Positions 1-12,878 of a stretch of 64,000 nucleotides of DNA are shown here, piece after piece; within the stretch, counting starts at the first letter, position 1, and each line of letters opens with the position of its first letter. Source of the stretch: Cladosporium sp. IMV 00045 (taxonomy: Eukaryota > Ascomycota > Dothideomycetes > Cladosporiales > Cladosporiaceae); NCBI GenBank assembly GCA_001931905.2, contig MSJI02000519.1, positions 1-64,000 of the forward strand, in the 5' to 3' direction. The notes below the pieces were generated by a model. It saw only the letters and a program-made list of their open reading frames with translations, did no database searches and had not been told where the DNA came from. A program made the position numbers and the translations under genes.

Positions 1-967
1 TGGCGCAGGAAGGCGTTTATTAGTGGCGAATTTTCACAACGATGGGCACTGGGAATATGCATTGTATGGGATACAACGAGAAAACTTGAGGACATAAAAA
101 TTACCCCACCGACTGGTATTGATTCTTTCAACTCGCGCCTCAAACCCACGACATTCTTCTTCGAACCGCCGCATTCTTATCACCCGAAAGCCGGCAATCG
201 CTCATTCGACCAAAAGGTTCTCCCGACAATAGCACTCCATTTGCCGGTCTTACGTTGTGCATAAGCGTCTACCACCACACGAAGCAAAACGACAAGCCGC
301 AACTTGGCGGTCTTGCATACCCTGGGGCCCCGATATAGCCCCACCGCTGCTGCAGAAGTATTTCCCAACCGAGTGAATGACAGCACATCTTCGCCCTGTG
401 CTCGTATCATTAGACATGGTTTATTTAGATAGGTTTTATATCATCCATAAGAGCTTTGATAGAATCCAGCTTTCTCGCCCCCTCGATGCTAGTGCCATCT
501 CGCAAAGTACACCAAAATTGATATCAGCGCCATTGAGAGAAGCGTCCATCTGATATAGCATTTCCGCTCCCTTCATGCTAACACTATCTCTCATAGCACA
601 TCGGAATCAATATCATGTCCTTGAGAAAAAAAGCTGACAAACTTACAGGAAAATGAATGCCACGGTTTTAAGGATCAAATGCCTGGGTATAGACCGTTAG
701 GGCGGGGTAGTTGCATGTGTTTGATCAACCCTCCCGAGGTCGGTCACGATTCGACCGGTCATCTGGGAGGAAAGATGCCAGGAAGACTGCGTTCTGCAGC
801 GTTGGGATTACTATAGGTGATACCTTTAGCCGGTTGCCGTAGGTCGATAAGTATCTCGGTCTATCTCCTTCCTGGTGGTTTCGAGCCCATCTGACCGAAT
901 TTCTCCCATACACATACACTACTGACTTGATTACATTCATTGATTCATCAGAGTTCTTGCTGAAGAC
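1..967. other. Intergenic, no gene seen; holds an imperfect tandem repeat
   Basis: The open frames here are short and have no family resemblance. The only structure I see is the degenerate direct repeat at 472-629 (separate entry). The last few hundred bases are presumably the promoter of the sugar transporter that starts at 968. No clear TATA box was identified. Confidence 0.5.
472..629. repeat. Imperfect tandem repeat, two units about 89 bp apart
   Basis: The segment from 472 to about 540 is matched at an offset of 89 bases by 561 to about 629. Both copies share the order CTCC/CTCG-ATGCTA, CATCT/TATCT, TTGATATCA/ATCAATATCA and a TTGAGA end. By eye about 70-75% of positions agree. Many differences are transitions (C/T or G/A), with one small indel near the end. 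The repeat lies 340-500 bp upstream of the sugar transporter start. Confidence 0.55.
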
Positions 968-3314
968 ATGGGGAGACGATATCTGGGTGGATCAGGCGAG
1001 TCGCTGACTGTCTGGATCTCTGTTGCTGCGTCGACAGTGTTGATATTTTATGGTTATGATGGTGAGATTAGTTAATACATCACGGCATACTACATACTGA
1101 CGAATACTCTAGTACGTCTCCGCCTGTTGTTGGTCTCAAGCTCATGACGACCTCGAAACACTTCTATACTGATGTTCAAACCGTTAAACAAAGAAGCTGA
1201 TGTGACAATCAAACAGCAAGGTATGCTTCCTACCTGAACAGCGATCACTTAGCACCAATTGACAGAATACCTGTGCAGGTATCTTCGGCAATGTGATCAT
1301 CAATGAGAACTTCTTGGAGACTTTCGGTATGAACATGGACCTCGGACATCACCAAGGTCTTTACTCTGAAATACTGATCGTGGGTCGCAGGTCACCCGTC
1401 CGCGAACACTCAAGGCACAATGACTTCAGTTTACAACAGTAAGCACCCATTCGCCCATTTTGAATGTGGCTCGGACCCCTTCATTAAAATCAATTCAGTT
1501 GGATGTTTCTTCGGCTCCCTTAGCACAATCGTCACCGGAGACATGCTAGGTAGGCCGAAACAGATTTTACTTGGTTCTACGATCATTGCTATTGGAGCGG
1601 TCATCCAGACTGCTTCTTGGACCATTCCACAGGTGAGAAACCCTTATCAACTAGGAGAAGACTTTTTCTGACACCTGACCAAGATGATGGTTGGAAGAGT
1701 AGTAGCTGGGCTGGGTACTGGAATGAACACAGCCACGGCAGGGGTATGTCCGATATTCGTTTGACGAGGCCACATGAAGTGACGTATTATAGGTCTGGCA
1801 AAGCGAGACGAGCAAGATGAGCAGTCGCGGCAAGCTCGTCATCATCCAAATGGCCAACTGCATCACCGGATTCAGTATCAGCAATTGGTAAGATAAACTC
1901 TTGCATTCGCAGGCAAAATGCCTATGCTGACATCAACCATCAAGGCTCACATTAGGCTTCTCTTTCGCTCCACGCGACATCGCCTGGCGCTTCCCACTGG
2001 CATTCCAAGTCTTCTTCACTCTTTGTATCTGGGCTCTCTGTCCATTCTTGCCTGACAGCCCTCGACTACTCGTCCGCAAAGGGAAATACGATGAAGCCCG
2101 CGAAGTGCTCGCTGCACTCGAAGGCCACGGCGCAACACCCGAATCACCCGCAGTGCAAGCCCAATTCAACGTGATCAAAGACATTCTGGATCGGGAGAAC
2201 CTCAACAGCTATACCTGGTGGCAGCTGATCACCGGCCGTGGGCCATCCGGCATGCTCAGACGTATGATCTTGGGCGCCTGGATGCAGGCTTCGAACCAGA
2301 TCAGCGGCATCAACGTCACCTCTTACTACATGTCGTTCATTTTCATCAACACCTTGGATATCTCCGAACTCCTGGCACGTATTCTAGCAGCCTGCGGCTC
2401 GGTCGATTATCTGATCTTCGCCTGCCTCGCCTACTTCGTGATCGAACGTTACGGACGGCGTACGGTCATGATGTGCTCTGCTGCCGCTTGCTCGATTTGT
2501 TGGATCTGCATCTCGATTGCACTTGGGCTCTCGGAGAAAGGTGGCGATTCATACGTTCTTGGTTCGGTTGCTGTGGCGTTCTTCTTTCTTTTCTTTGCCT
2601 CGTTCGGCATGGGAGTGCTGGGCGTGCCTTGGGTGAGTATCGTTCGATGACACCAATGAAATAGGTGATATGGTGATGGCTGACCTCAATAACAAAGCTC
2701 TACCCAACGGAAATCAATGCTTTGGAGATGAGGACTAAGGGCGCCAGGTGAGATCATGATCTTGACATAGCCCGAGATCTGAGCTAGCTAACGTCCGCGT
2801 TCAGTCTTGCGATGTCGACCAATTGGATTTGTGTAAGCAAACAACAAGTGAAACCCGCGAAACCACGGAGAACTCCGGCTGACGAAGAAGGAAAAAAGAA
2901 CTACGCAGTGGTGCAAGCCACTTTACCCGGGATTGAGAACCTAGGTTACAACTTTTGGATCGTATGGGTGAGTCCAACATCCTAGTCCCTAGGTCATCTC
3001 CCAGTTCACTTTCTAACGAACCAACCCCATCGAACTCCTAGGCCTGCATCTGCTTCGCCTTCATCCCAATCACCTACCTCTTCTACCCAGAGACCGCGAA
3101 CCGTACGCTCGAAGACATTGACCGCTTCTTCGAAACCAACCCTCCAATCATCATCTGCGGCAACAAACTGGCCACACAGCTGGCAAGACCGCAAGTGTAC
3201 GCGGATCAGGACGAAGAAATCTACAGGCAGGTTAAGAAGCATGATGAGTCTCCTGATGCTGGTGGAGAGGGCGACAAGAGTCTGGCTGGTGTTGGTATTG
3301 AGAAAGTGGGTTAG
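968..3314 (+). CDS. MFS sugar (hexose) transporter, 11 exons
   Basis: Predicted 528-residue plasma-membrane sugar porter of the major facilitator superfamily. My exons are 968-1061, 1279-1326, 1391-1438, 1499-1632, 1684-1743, 1793-1887, 1945-2632, 2698-2747, 2805-2832, 2899-2967 and 3042-3314; all junctions are GT..AG and in frame. Family signatures include YGYD in the first membrane segment, GDMLGRPKQ (loop 2-3), VGRVVAGLGTGMNT, the PDSPRLLVRKGKYDEAR signature, QISGINVTSYYM in helix 7, ERYGRRTVMM, the GVPWLYPTEI stretch of helix 10, and PETANRTLEDID at the end of helix 12. The length is normal for fungal sugar porters. One oddity: homologs usually read YDQG where this model gives YDGI, because intron 1 (1062-1278, 217 bp) is long. 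A missed micro-exon there is possible but none fits the frame. The substrate cannot be assigned. Confidence 0.9.
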
Positions 3315-4552
3315 GTGTTGAGGGAATGGCTTCCAGGCTTGGATCTTTGGACTGGCTTTCACTCCATTCCTAGACGGCTGTATCATGACTTTTGGAGCAT
3401 AGGGCGACGATACTTGCGTATGTTGGATCAGTTACGGTTGAGATATCCCGTCGCGCCAACTTACCGCCTCGGAGGTTCTATGCCACCTCCGCTAGCTGGA
3501 CGGTATGATGCTTGCGTGTATTGACTGTCTGACCATAGAGATACTTTCATGCGATAAGCGACCTCTCCGAGATTCAATACCGATCTCGTCCTCTTTCTCA
3601 ATGATCTTCAAGAATCGCTGTCGTATATAGCCTGTAGGCAGATTTCAACAGTTTCCCGACCTAGATCAATTTCCGTCTGTTGAATATCATGTCTTGGGTC
3701 TCGATGTCGTAGAAGATCGACGGGGATGATGACAGAAAGAGACAGATCAGCTCAAGATAGCATGAGGATCCGTCGAAGTATGTTGCAATACATCGCTTTC
3801 GTTGGAACAGTATCATATGTTGTCGAGAAACCACGCCAGCCAGTTCCACGGTTCAGTCGATCGCCTTATAGAACGATGAGAAGGCTCTGGCAGCGGTTGT
3901 AACCTGTGTGATCAATGACGATAATACCGCCAAAGGAACGAGCGGAGACACGCGAATGCGGGAGGAGATCGCCAAAAGAGCGGATTGCATGTTTGATAAA
4001 ACTCGGCCATGTGCTGTTGGTTCCAATTGTTGATGCTCTAGAGCCTGGATTTGCTTCGCTTCTCGTCATCGCTGTCCTGCACAAGGTATATAGTCGGTTG
4101 TCGAGCTGTTTCGTTGATCAGGCGAGCAACGGCAAGTCTTGAGATTTGTTTGAATTCCATAGTCGCATCTGACCAAGTACGCCAGTCCCCATCCCCTTGA
4201 GATTCAGGTGGAAGTGGTACCATTCCCAGTGTGACTTTATACCATGAGAGGAGCGACAGACCCCGTGGCGCATCCGCGTTTACAGGGCACAAGCGGCGGC
4301 GGAGAGCAGGAGGAGCGGCTATCAGATGTAGTACACGGTTTCATTGCATTTGCATCTTCAGAGAGCTTCAAATCCCATCAAAACCCCGAAGTCTATATCG
4401 TACAGGAAGAAGCGAAGCTATGTTCCGTTCCATTTCGCTCCGACCCAGAATAACAACTCCACGCTAAAGATCATCTCAAAACAAAAATTTGTCCAAACCA
4501 AACAACACCATCGCTATGCGATCTAACCGTGGCTTGAGGATGATTCCACCAA
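3315..4552. other. Intergenic between convergent genes, nothing seen
   Basis: This is 1.2 kb between the 3' ends of the sugar transporter (+) and MOT1 (-). Only short, overlapping open frames on both strands occur, none with recognisable protein character. No repeat or RNA gene was recognised. Confidence 0.5.
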
Positions 4553-7500
4553 TCAAGCCTTCATAGTCTTGAGGAAGCCATCCAGATTGAATTCTTCCTC
4601 GTACTGCTTCTCGTCCCAGAGCTCGCTCAGCTCGTCGAGGATGCCCTTCTTTCCTTTCTCCTTGACATTGCCCTCCGCGTCGACGGCGTTGGACTCGTCG
4701 ACTTCGTTGTTCTTCTCCCCGCCTTCCAGCGCCAGATTGGGATCCGTCTCGCCGAGGTTGAAGAGGTCGAGGATCTCGCCCGTTTCCATCGTTCCCAGGC
4801 CCGCGTTCTGTTGGTTGACGACCGTGGACGCGACGTCGATCTTGAAGCGCTGCAGGTTGAGGATCTTCTCTTCCAGCGTGCCGCGGGTTACCAGGCGGTA
4901 GACGTTGACGACCTTCTTTTGGCCGATGCGGTGGGCGCGGTCCATGGCTTGCAGGTCCTTTTGGGGGTTCCAGTCGTGTTCGACGAAGATGACGGTGTCA
5001 GCGCCCGTCAAGTTGAGACCAAGACCACCGACGGAGGTGGTCAGGAGCAAGCAGTCGATACTGGGATCGGAGTTGAAGCGGTTGACGATGTCTTGACGCT
5101 TGGAGGCTTCAACACTGCCGTCGAGACGAGAGAATGTGACCGAAGGGAGAAGCTTCTTGAAAACTGTAGACTCGACCATATCGAGCATCTCCTTCATCTG
5201 ACAGAACACAAGTGCACGGTGGGGAGAGACTGCTTGGTCGGCTGTGGGCACGGCCGAGGTGTCGTTCTGCTCAGCACCAATACCGCAGTCGAGCAGCAGG
5301 TCGCGCAGTGCTGTCAGCTTGGGCGCGTGCACAGGATCCTTCAGGTTGGAATTCTGCTTGGCCAGCAATGCTTGCGTTGCCGCGTATTGCTTGTGGCCTT
5401 CCTTCATGACCATTGCAGGCGAGTTGCAAAGCTTGCGCATGTACTGCAGGGCTTGGAAGATATGGGTCTTAGCCTCCTTATCGGGTTGACCTGCCATTTC
5501 TTGCAGAGCTTTGCCTTCTTTCTTAGAGAAGTCATCGAAGAGTCGCTTCTGAAGATCGCTGAGGTCGCAGTAATAGTTTTGCAGAATCTTCGGCGGTAAG
5601 TCATTCAGCACCTCTTCCTTCAGGCGACGCAACAAGAAAGGCAGGACTTGCTTGTGCAGAGATTCGACAGCGAGAGCGCCAGCCTCTTGCTCCTTTGAAG
5701 AAGATTTGGCAAATCTGCTCGCGGCAATAGGTTTTGCGAAGCGGTCCTGGAAAACTTTCTCGGTGCCGAGGAAGCCAGGCATGAGGAAATCGAAGAGTGA
5801 CCAGAGTTCTAGCACGTTGTTCTGGATTGGCGTGCCTGACAGGATCAGGCGGTGGTTGGCTGCTAGGCGCTTGACAGCTTGTGTAACCTTGGCCTTGGGG
5901 TTCTTGATCAGATGACCCTCGTCAAGCACGCAGTAGTTCCAGTTGATTGGCAACAGCAGGTCAATATCATTTCTCGCAATCTCGTAAGAAGTGATGACGA
6001 TATCGGCGGTATCCAGCTCGCCGCGAACCTTTGAACGTTCTCCGGGAGGACCAGCGTAGGCAACAGCGTGAAGGAACGGGGCGTAAGTACGGATCTCTTG
6101 CTTCCAGTGACCGGTCAGCGTGGGTGGGCAGATGATCAGAGAACCCAAGCGACGCTTGTCGGGTGCCTGAGTCTTTGCGAACTCTTCGGCACGCATGTGG
6201 TGATCACTTGCGACCATGCAGAGGGTTTGAAGCGTCTTGCCGAGACCCATATCATCACAAAGTACACCGTGAAGGTTGTAGCGGTTCAGGAATGCGAGCC
6301 AGTTGACACCGTCTTGTTGGTATGAGCGAAGCTCAGCCTTGATTCCGACGGGAATATGGAAGGGCTCGACCTTCTTGGGGTCCAACATTTGAGCGATAAA
6401 TTTGCGCTCGCGGTCGCGGCCTTCGAGGAGAGCCTGAGGAAGTCCAGGAGGATCGGGAATGCCAGCCTCCAGAGGCACAAGCTTGACGAGAGTGGCAAAT
6501 GCAGTGGTAGCAATCAGGCGAACACCATGATCGGAGTCGCTCATACGACCCAAGACAGGAACCAGAAGGAAGATGACATACGGGAGGATACCGTCGCCCA
6601 TGACCTGGATAAGATGGTAAATGCACTCGATTGCACCTTGGCGGAACACGACCTCGTGAGCATTGTTGATAGGGGGCAAAACGTGCTCCACCAACATGGT
6701 GAAACCTTGAACTGTGATCACGCTGCAGACGCTGGCGAAGCACTTCGCAGCAGTGTAGCGAAGGACAGACAGCTTGCTCTGAAGTGCCTTCGCAACACTA
6801 GGTAGAAGCTCGAGTACCCACGAGTGAAGGGTTGGGTCGAGGGTTGCGACAAGGGCACGCAGCGTCGACATCGCGTCGATGACAGTTTGTCCAAACTCGT
6901 TGTTGGGATCCAGTATGTCGGTAGGAAGTTCGCCTGCAAAGCACTCGCGGATCGGATCTTCGATGACGGATCGGAGCTTGGGTACCTTGTTAAAGAGATC
7001 GGGCCCAAAGATTCGGCAAAGCTGCTCCAATGCATCCTTCGCGCCACGTCGGGTGATGCGTGCTTTCTTAACTTCACGTTCATGCTTCGCAGCATCAGGT
7101 CTGTCTTGGATGTCCTCGTCCTTCTGGAGCGAGAGAATGCCAGCTTCTTTATCAGCATTCGGATGGAACTCAGGAGTTTCGCCGGTCTCCATGCAAGAGA
7201 ATTTGACCAAGTTACCGACGACCTTCTCAACCACCTTATGGCGTTCGGTTGCGACAAGCTGAGCGACCATTGCCGCGATGCCAGCTGCAGATCGGTGTTG
7301 AAGGTCGACGTTCTCTTCTTCCTTGACACTGTCCATGATACCCTTAATTGTCATGGCTGGCTTTTTGGGAACCTCGCTGAAGGCGACCATCGCGGTGGCA
7401 GCGGCAGAGCGAATGCGCATGTCATAGACCTTCTTTGACTCTTGCGCTTCGGAAATAGCTGCCTCGGCATCGAGTTTGGCATTGTTGAGAACATCTGCTG

Positions 7501-10326
7501 CTGACATTCTTTGTACAGTCGAAAGCGACTTCTTGAGCTTCTCGAAATCCGTAGTGATGATCTTCTCGGCATCAGCAAGTGAGAACGCGTTCTTGCCGGC
7601 TTCCGGTTCGCCTTGGCAGACGACAGCCAGAATAGGTAGCTTGTTGCCAGGGACATGAGCCTGTTCCTGGAAGGCGTTGATGAGTTGCTGGCACTGTGCT
7701 CGCGCGATGCGGAGGTAGCTGGTGAGGTCGGAGTAGTATGCAGGTCTTTCGTCTTCCACAAGATGCTTCAGAGCTTGTCCAGCATCCGCCGCAAGAGCAT
7801 CGGTCTCGTTGATGCATGCTGCGAAGCTTTCGAGGAGCATGGCGGTGAAAGTTTGCGTCGTAGCATAGTGGGACTGGAGTTGCGGCAGGACCTGAGGACC
7901 AAAGAAGTTCTGTCGTTCCTCGCTTGGCCAGAGAGAGATCGCTTTGCCAAGGGCTCGTGTAGCTACGATGCGAGACTTGATCATTGTATCCGTGCCAACA
8001 AGATCGACATCACCCTGCATGATGGCAGCATCGATATTGTGAGAAGTCTGTTGGGTAGGCACGACAGCTGTAGCTGTCTTCTCGGATCTTCTACGCTTCC
8101 TGGACGGCTCGCCTCCACTGCTTGGGGAGGCGCGGTGAGCAGTGGCAAGTGGCGCGTAGCTCACACCGGAAGGCTTGATGAAGAGGGTCGTGTCCATAGG
8201 AATCGGGTGGCGACTGACGCCGAGTGGGTGAACCGTAAGAGTGATGAGTGCCGTGGCATGAGGCTCGAACTCAGTTCTGAATGCTTGCGGCCCCTTAGCG
8301 GCAAGGCCGTCTGCGAGAGCGTTCCACACTTCCAGTGACAGTTTCGAAACAGACTCGTTCCGTTCCACAAGCAGGTTCTGATAAACGAGACGAAGCGCCT
8401 TTCCGTTGATCCAGCCCTTGGTGTCTGCACCTTCGATGTTGATGAACGTCATCAAAGCGCGGAGCACAGCCGACCTAACGCCAGTGATCGTGTGGCGGAG
8501 GAATGGGTACAAGCGCGGGACAAGACGCTCGAACGACTGATCTGGGTCGGTTGCAGCGTTCTGCTTCATTGCCTCCAGGACCTCCGGGAAGCTGCAGAGT
8601 TTGGCGAGCAGGTCCATGACAGATCCAGTGCTGGCGCTCAAGTCATCGCTGAGACTCGAAAGGCATTCCCAAACGACGCTGATGAGGTGGCCGAGTTCGT
8701 TTGATCGCACGTTGACAAACTCTTTGGCAACGGGAATCAATGTGGCGGCACTGACAGAGCGCACGTCGTCGTCAGGGTCGCCCAAGCCTTTGATCACACA
8801 CTCTAGTACACCATCCATCAAGGATGTATCCTGAAAGAGGAGATCCGTGCGGACTGCAACGAGGTATCTCATCCCGATCATACCACCGTGGCAAGCATGC
8901 CATGTCTTGGGCGATCTCTTCAGCTCTTTTTGCATTACCAGTCGATACAGAATGCGATTCGCGTCGTGCACGGATGAAGGTGGAAGATATTGCAACACCG
9001 CACCCATGGTCTGACCTGCGGTCTCCCTAATGGGTGCAACCGCGTTGTCCGAAACGTAGTCGGCGAATCGATCGAGCATGAAAACACAGCAAATGCGGCA
9101 TGCGAGATCATCCAGCCAGGCGCGATTTAGCTGGTCGTTTTCTTGCTTCGTTTTGTCTGCTCTACGACCAGCACCAGCGCCATGAACACGAACAATTTCA
9201 CGGAGGCCCATTGCTGCGCCGTGGCGGATTTCCCAAGCGGTATCAAAGAGGTCGACAGTCAGGAATTCGCAAAGGCGCTCAAAAGGCCACTCGTTGCCCT
9301 CTTCTTCCTCGTCTGCAACAAGACTTGATTTCTCTGCAACGGGCAAACCCTTGAACTCTGACACCACCTTCGACTCGTCATCGCCGCCTTTGCGATCGAC
9401 GGAGAAATAGTCGGCAGTGCCATTGCCGTTTGGCTCCTCTTTGATCTCTTGCTTGACTTCGGCCTCGACCGGAGTCTGCGCGACGCTTCCGCTGCCAGTG
9501 CGAGAGCCAGCAAAATCATACTTGAATTTCTTGTTGTCGCGTTTGAGCTCATCTTTTCTTCGGCGCTTCAGCGCGTTGAGCTGACGCTTGCTGAGTTCGC
9601 CACCTCCAGACGGCGTTTGCGGAGGAACCTCTTCGGGCGATTTGATAGCCGTATCTTCGGATTGCGACACAGATGTCTCCAGTGCGGGCAAGCTGGGCTT
9701 GGTGAAAGAGGTAGGTCGAATGGCGATGTCCTTTTCTTCGACCAGGTCATCCTCCATGTATTCCCCGCCAAGACCTAGACGCTTCACAAGTGACTTCTTT
9801 TGATGAGCCAGTCGTTCTGAAGCATTGAGGCCAGCAAGCTTGAAGTCGTATTGCTTGCCTGCACTGCCGAGGAGCTCTTTGCCGTAAGTCAAGATCGATT
9901 CAACATCCAAGGTAGCCAGTGACAATTGATCGGGATTCAGGGTCGCAGGCATGTCAGGGTCTTCTTTTTTGACCTGATCGTCGCCATTCGACTCGTCTTT
10001 CTTGACGTCGTCAAGCGTCGAGTTCGGATCATACTTTTCGGCATGGTCGACGATGCCTCCGATCGCCTTTGCGGCGGCGGTTCGCGTGTCCCAGGATGGC
10101 GAACGAAGATAAGGAACGACTCGGGTCAGTAAGTTGAAGAGTTCGTCAGGATGAGCTTTCTGCACATCTGCGAGTTGTTGTGCAGCGGTATTACGGATGA
10201 GCTGGGTGCTGCCAGTCTCAAGTAGGGTGACCAATCGGTCAAGTCTATGTTCACGTGATGTTAGTATTGAATGAATGAAGTTACATGCGCGGAAGTGAAG
10301 GCGTGTTCTTACCGTGAAGTCGTCAT
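4553..10326 (-). CDS. MOT1: TBP-associated ATPase Mot1/BTAF1
   Basis: This is the Swi2/Snf2 ATPase that strips TATA-binding protein from promoter DNA in the nucleus. The model has two exons: a 14-nt first exon 10313-10326 (ATG at 10326, Met-Thr-Thr-Ser) and 10244-4553, giving 1901 residues, close to yeast Mot1. The small first exon is needed because the long frame has no ATG at its start. After splicing the N-terminus reads MTTSRLDRLVTLLETG, as in other fungal Mot1 proteins. The N-terminal two thirds are HEAT-repeat like (for example RSPSWDTRTAAAKAIGG). The ATPase core follows: helicase motif I DDMGLGKTLQT near residue 1335, the Mot1-typical DEGH box near 1446, SGTPIQNN, and the C-terminal helicase lobe with TTSVGGLGLNLTGAD and DRAHRIGQKK. 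Intron 1 (10245-10312) contains a perfect TCACGTGA. Confidence 0.96.
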
Positions 10327-12878
10327 TGCTGCAAGGACAATTTAGTCAAACGCCAGGACGGATGCCAACGCCAGTCCAGAAAGTGGAAACAGAGAGAGAA
10401 AGATCACGGCTGGGGAGACCGGAAGATCATTCTAATGCAAGGGGTATTAATTCAAACAGAGTCGTCAAATCTCCATCAGTGCGAGTGCATTAAACACAGG
10501 CGGCGGCGAATGTGGTGGTAGTGAGCGTGGGCTGAAGTAGTTGTGGATTGCAGCCAATCACAGGCGACTTGCGCAGAGATAGATACCTTTAGGCTGCGCG
10601 AGCGCGCGTTTCGAGATGGCCCTTCGACCACGGGCAGCGTGGCCAGCGTGGGTTTAAGTAAGATGGCCTTCCAGCTTGCACCGTGTCGCGCCTTCCCCGA
10701 TGAAGCTAGCTCCCGCGCGCTTTCCCGTTAATTTTGAACAACTGGTGTTTGGTAACCGCGAGATGGGGAAAGAGCCACCTGATGAAATTTTTCGTGGGTT
10801 AGACTACACCAGCCGTCGTATTTGCTTCTGTGTCGGTGTTGGTACAATATCTATCATCAAGGCCACAGGATGTACATCACTTGTACTCGCGCCAGTTCAC
10901 TCCATGCACAACCCAGCAGGGTCGATGTGAGACGGCTGGTATGCCAAGCATTGCTTCCTCCTGAGCGAACGTCTCTGCATATCATCAAAGCTCTCCAGGA
11001 TCCCCGGAGGCTTGCAGATCGCGACCGCCTGCCTGCCTGCCTGCCTCTCATGCACAGCCTTCACCGTCCGTGGTCGCGCGCGAGGCTGCTGATCAACAAT
11101 TGGATAAGCGGTGGACTCGCTATAGGTTTTGAAGAATCACTGGATCTCGCGATCATATTTGCAGAAACCTTTTCCACTTTGTTGTATGGAGTGTGCCTTT
11201 CTGCCGACGCTCATCATGAATGACATCTCTATAGCAAGGGTTCGACATGTGGAGTTAACCGTACGGCCGGCCGCTTCTGCTATATGGAAGCAGGGCACGA
11301 ATCTTGGTACGCGCAAAATGGAGGCAATCAAGAATCAGCCGCAAGCTAATCACCGCGCATCCCAGGACGGATGCGTGCATGAGATTCATCCGACCTTTCT
11401 AACGCGAAGAAAAGGCAGGGCATGCGCAAACAGTCGAAGCCTGATTACGAGTGCCTTTTCAAAGCGCGCATGGCTAAAGGTACATGTATGTTGTTCCTGG
11501 TCTGTTTTAACGGCGTGTCTATCCAAAAACAAGTACTGTTCGATTATACCTGCTCATGATGGACTCTTTTTCATGCGCGAGGACCATATCAAGAATTTAA
11601 AGTGGCTGGAGAGACGAAACGTCTTTCAAGGAGGATTTCAATTCGTCCTCGGAACTGATCGGGTCCCACAATTTCTCGACGCGCAGATCTGAGCGCACGC
11701 ACGACCATCAAACTACTGCGTACCGTCAACTCCTGAGGAGTTTGAGGAAACCCACGGCAATTCATGAATACACACGGGTGAGCGTCGCATGCCGGTATAC
11801 TGTATGCATGATGTACTTCGCCATGCTGCACACTTCACGCGCGCATTTTGAGGCGCAGTAGGGGAGCCGCCTGGCGGCCACTAACATGCGCCTCTACCGC
11901 TGACGGTCTGGAACACGGTCTCGCTTATTCTACATGGCAACACAACGTATCGCGTGCCTTCATGCAGGCTTTGTACGGGGGAGGCATGCGCATAGTAAGG
12001 CCAGGCGTTCAAGATCTTCGTAACAGAACTTCTTCGTTCCGTATGGACATTTGCCACGCTGGGCTCCATCTCCTATATCTTTCTGATCCGTCTCCTGTTT
12101 CACTAAGATGTCGCAGAATCTTCGAATGGCGGCCATCACATGTCAACAAAATCAGCTTTTCGCTCACGGTGGGTAACAGCAACCGGGACAGTCTCGATCT
12201 CACAAGAGCGTTTGACAGCACATTGTCAAGCCTTATTAAAGAGAGCTGGAGGATCCGGACACTGATAGAAGGAAAGTGTTGGCTGAAGAAGGCGATGAGG
12301 GGCGTGCCTCACCCACCGACCATCGAACCGAGTTCCCTCCGTTCGACGATGCCTTCAAAAAGGCCAGCAGATATCATCAGCAGAAGCCTCGAATATACCG
12401 TTGATACGCGGCACAAACAGCACGTCAACTATGTGGATCACTTCGATGAAAAGGAGCTACCGACCATCGGTCATCATAAGCCGCTTGCATTGTTCGCCGC
12501 CTCCTTGAGCTGGATAGTAATCTTGCAACAGGATGCTGCTATCAAACTTAATCTTTCCAACCCTAAGCTCAACTGGGAGTATGCGCTGAAAGTCTGAGAG
12601 ACGAATCCGCACGTCAAACCCCCAAAATGACGCCAAAAGATGAGATGCTTCAAACTGAGCCTTTACGTTCAGGTGTAAACACATGTCGACCTGGCCTTCG
12701 TCTCTGACCTCCAGAAGTACGACGAAAAATAATCAGAGAATTTCTTCACAACAACAACGACGACAAAATCAGCCTCTCGAAATTGGTCTGTTCTTGGCCA
12801 CTGAGCTGGACCATTGCCCTTTATCCGCCGCTGCTACCAGACTTCGACGAGATCGCTACACGATCCAACGGCGTTGCT
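10327..12878. other. Intergenic, 2.5 kb, no gene supported
   Basis: Open frames up to about 250 codons exist (for example 11848-12597 on +). They lack an ATG at the frame start, are overlapped by frames on the other strand, and look like no protein family. A short CCTG microsatellite of about four units lies near 11027-11045, and a TACATGTA palindrome at 11481-11488. The part next to 10326 is the presumed MOT1 promoter. Confidence 0.45.

Noticed and set aside
4811..8338. Long plus-strand frames opposite MOT1 (4811-5599, 262 codons; 7655-8338, 227 codons)
   Set aside because: They lie fully antisense to strongly conserved MOT1 coding sequence and show no protein family; frame shadows.
11027..11045. 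CCTG microsatellite
   Set aside because: Only about four units; ordinary.
11848..12597. 249-codon plus-strand frame in the MOT1 to ligase gap
   Set aside because: Begins without ATG, has mixed composition, overlaps minus-strand frames and resembles nothing; not enough to call a gene.
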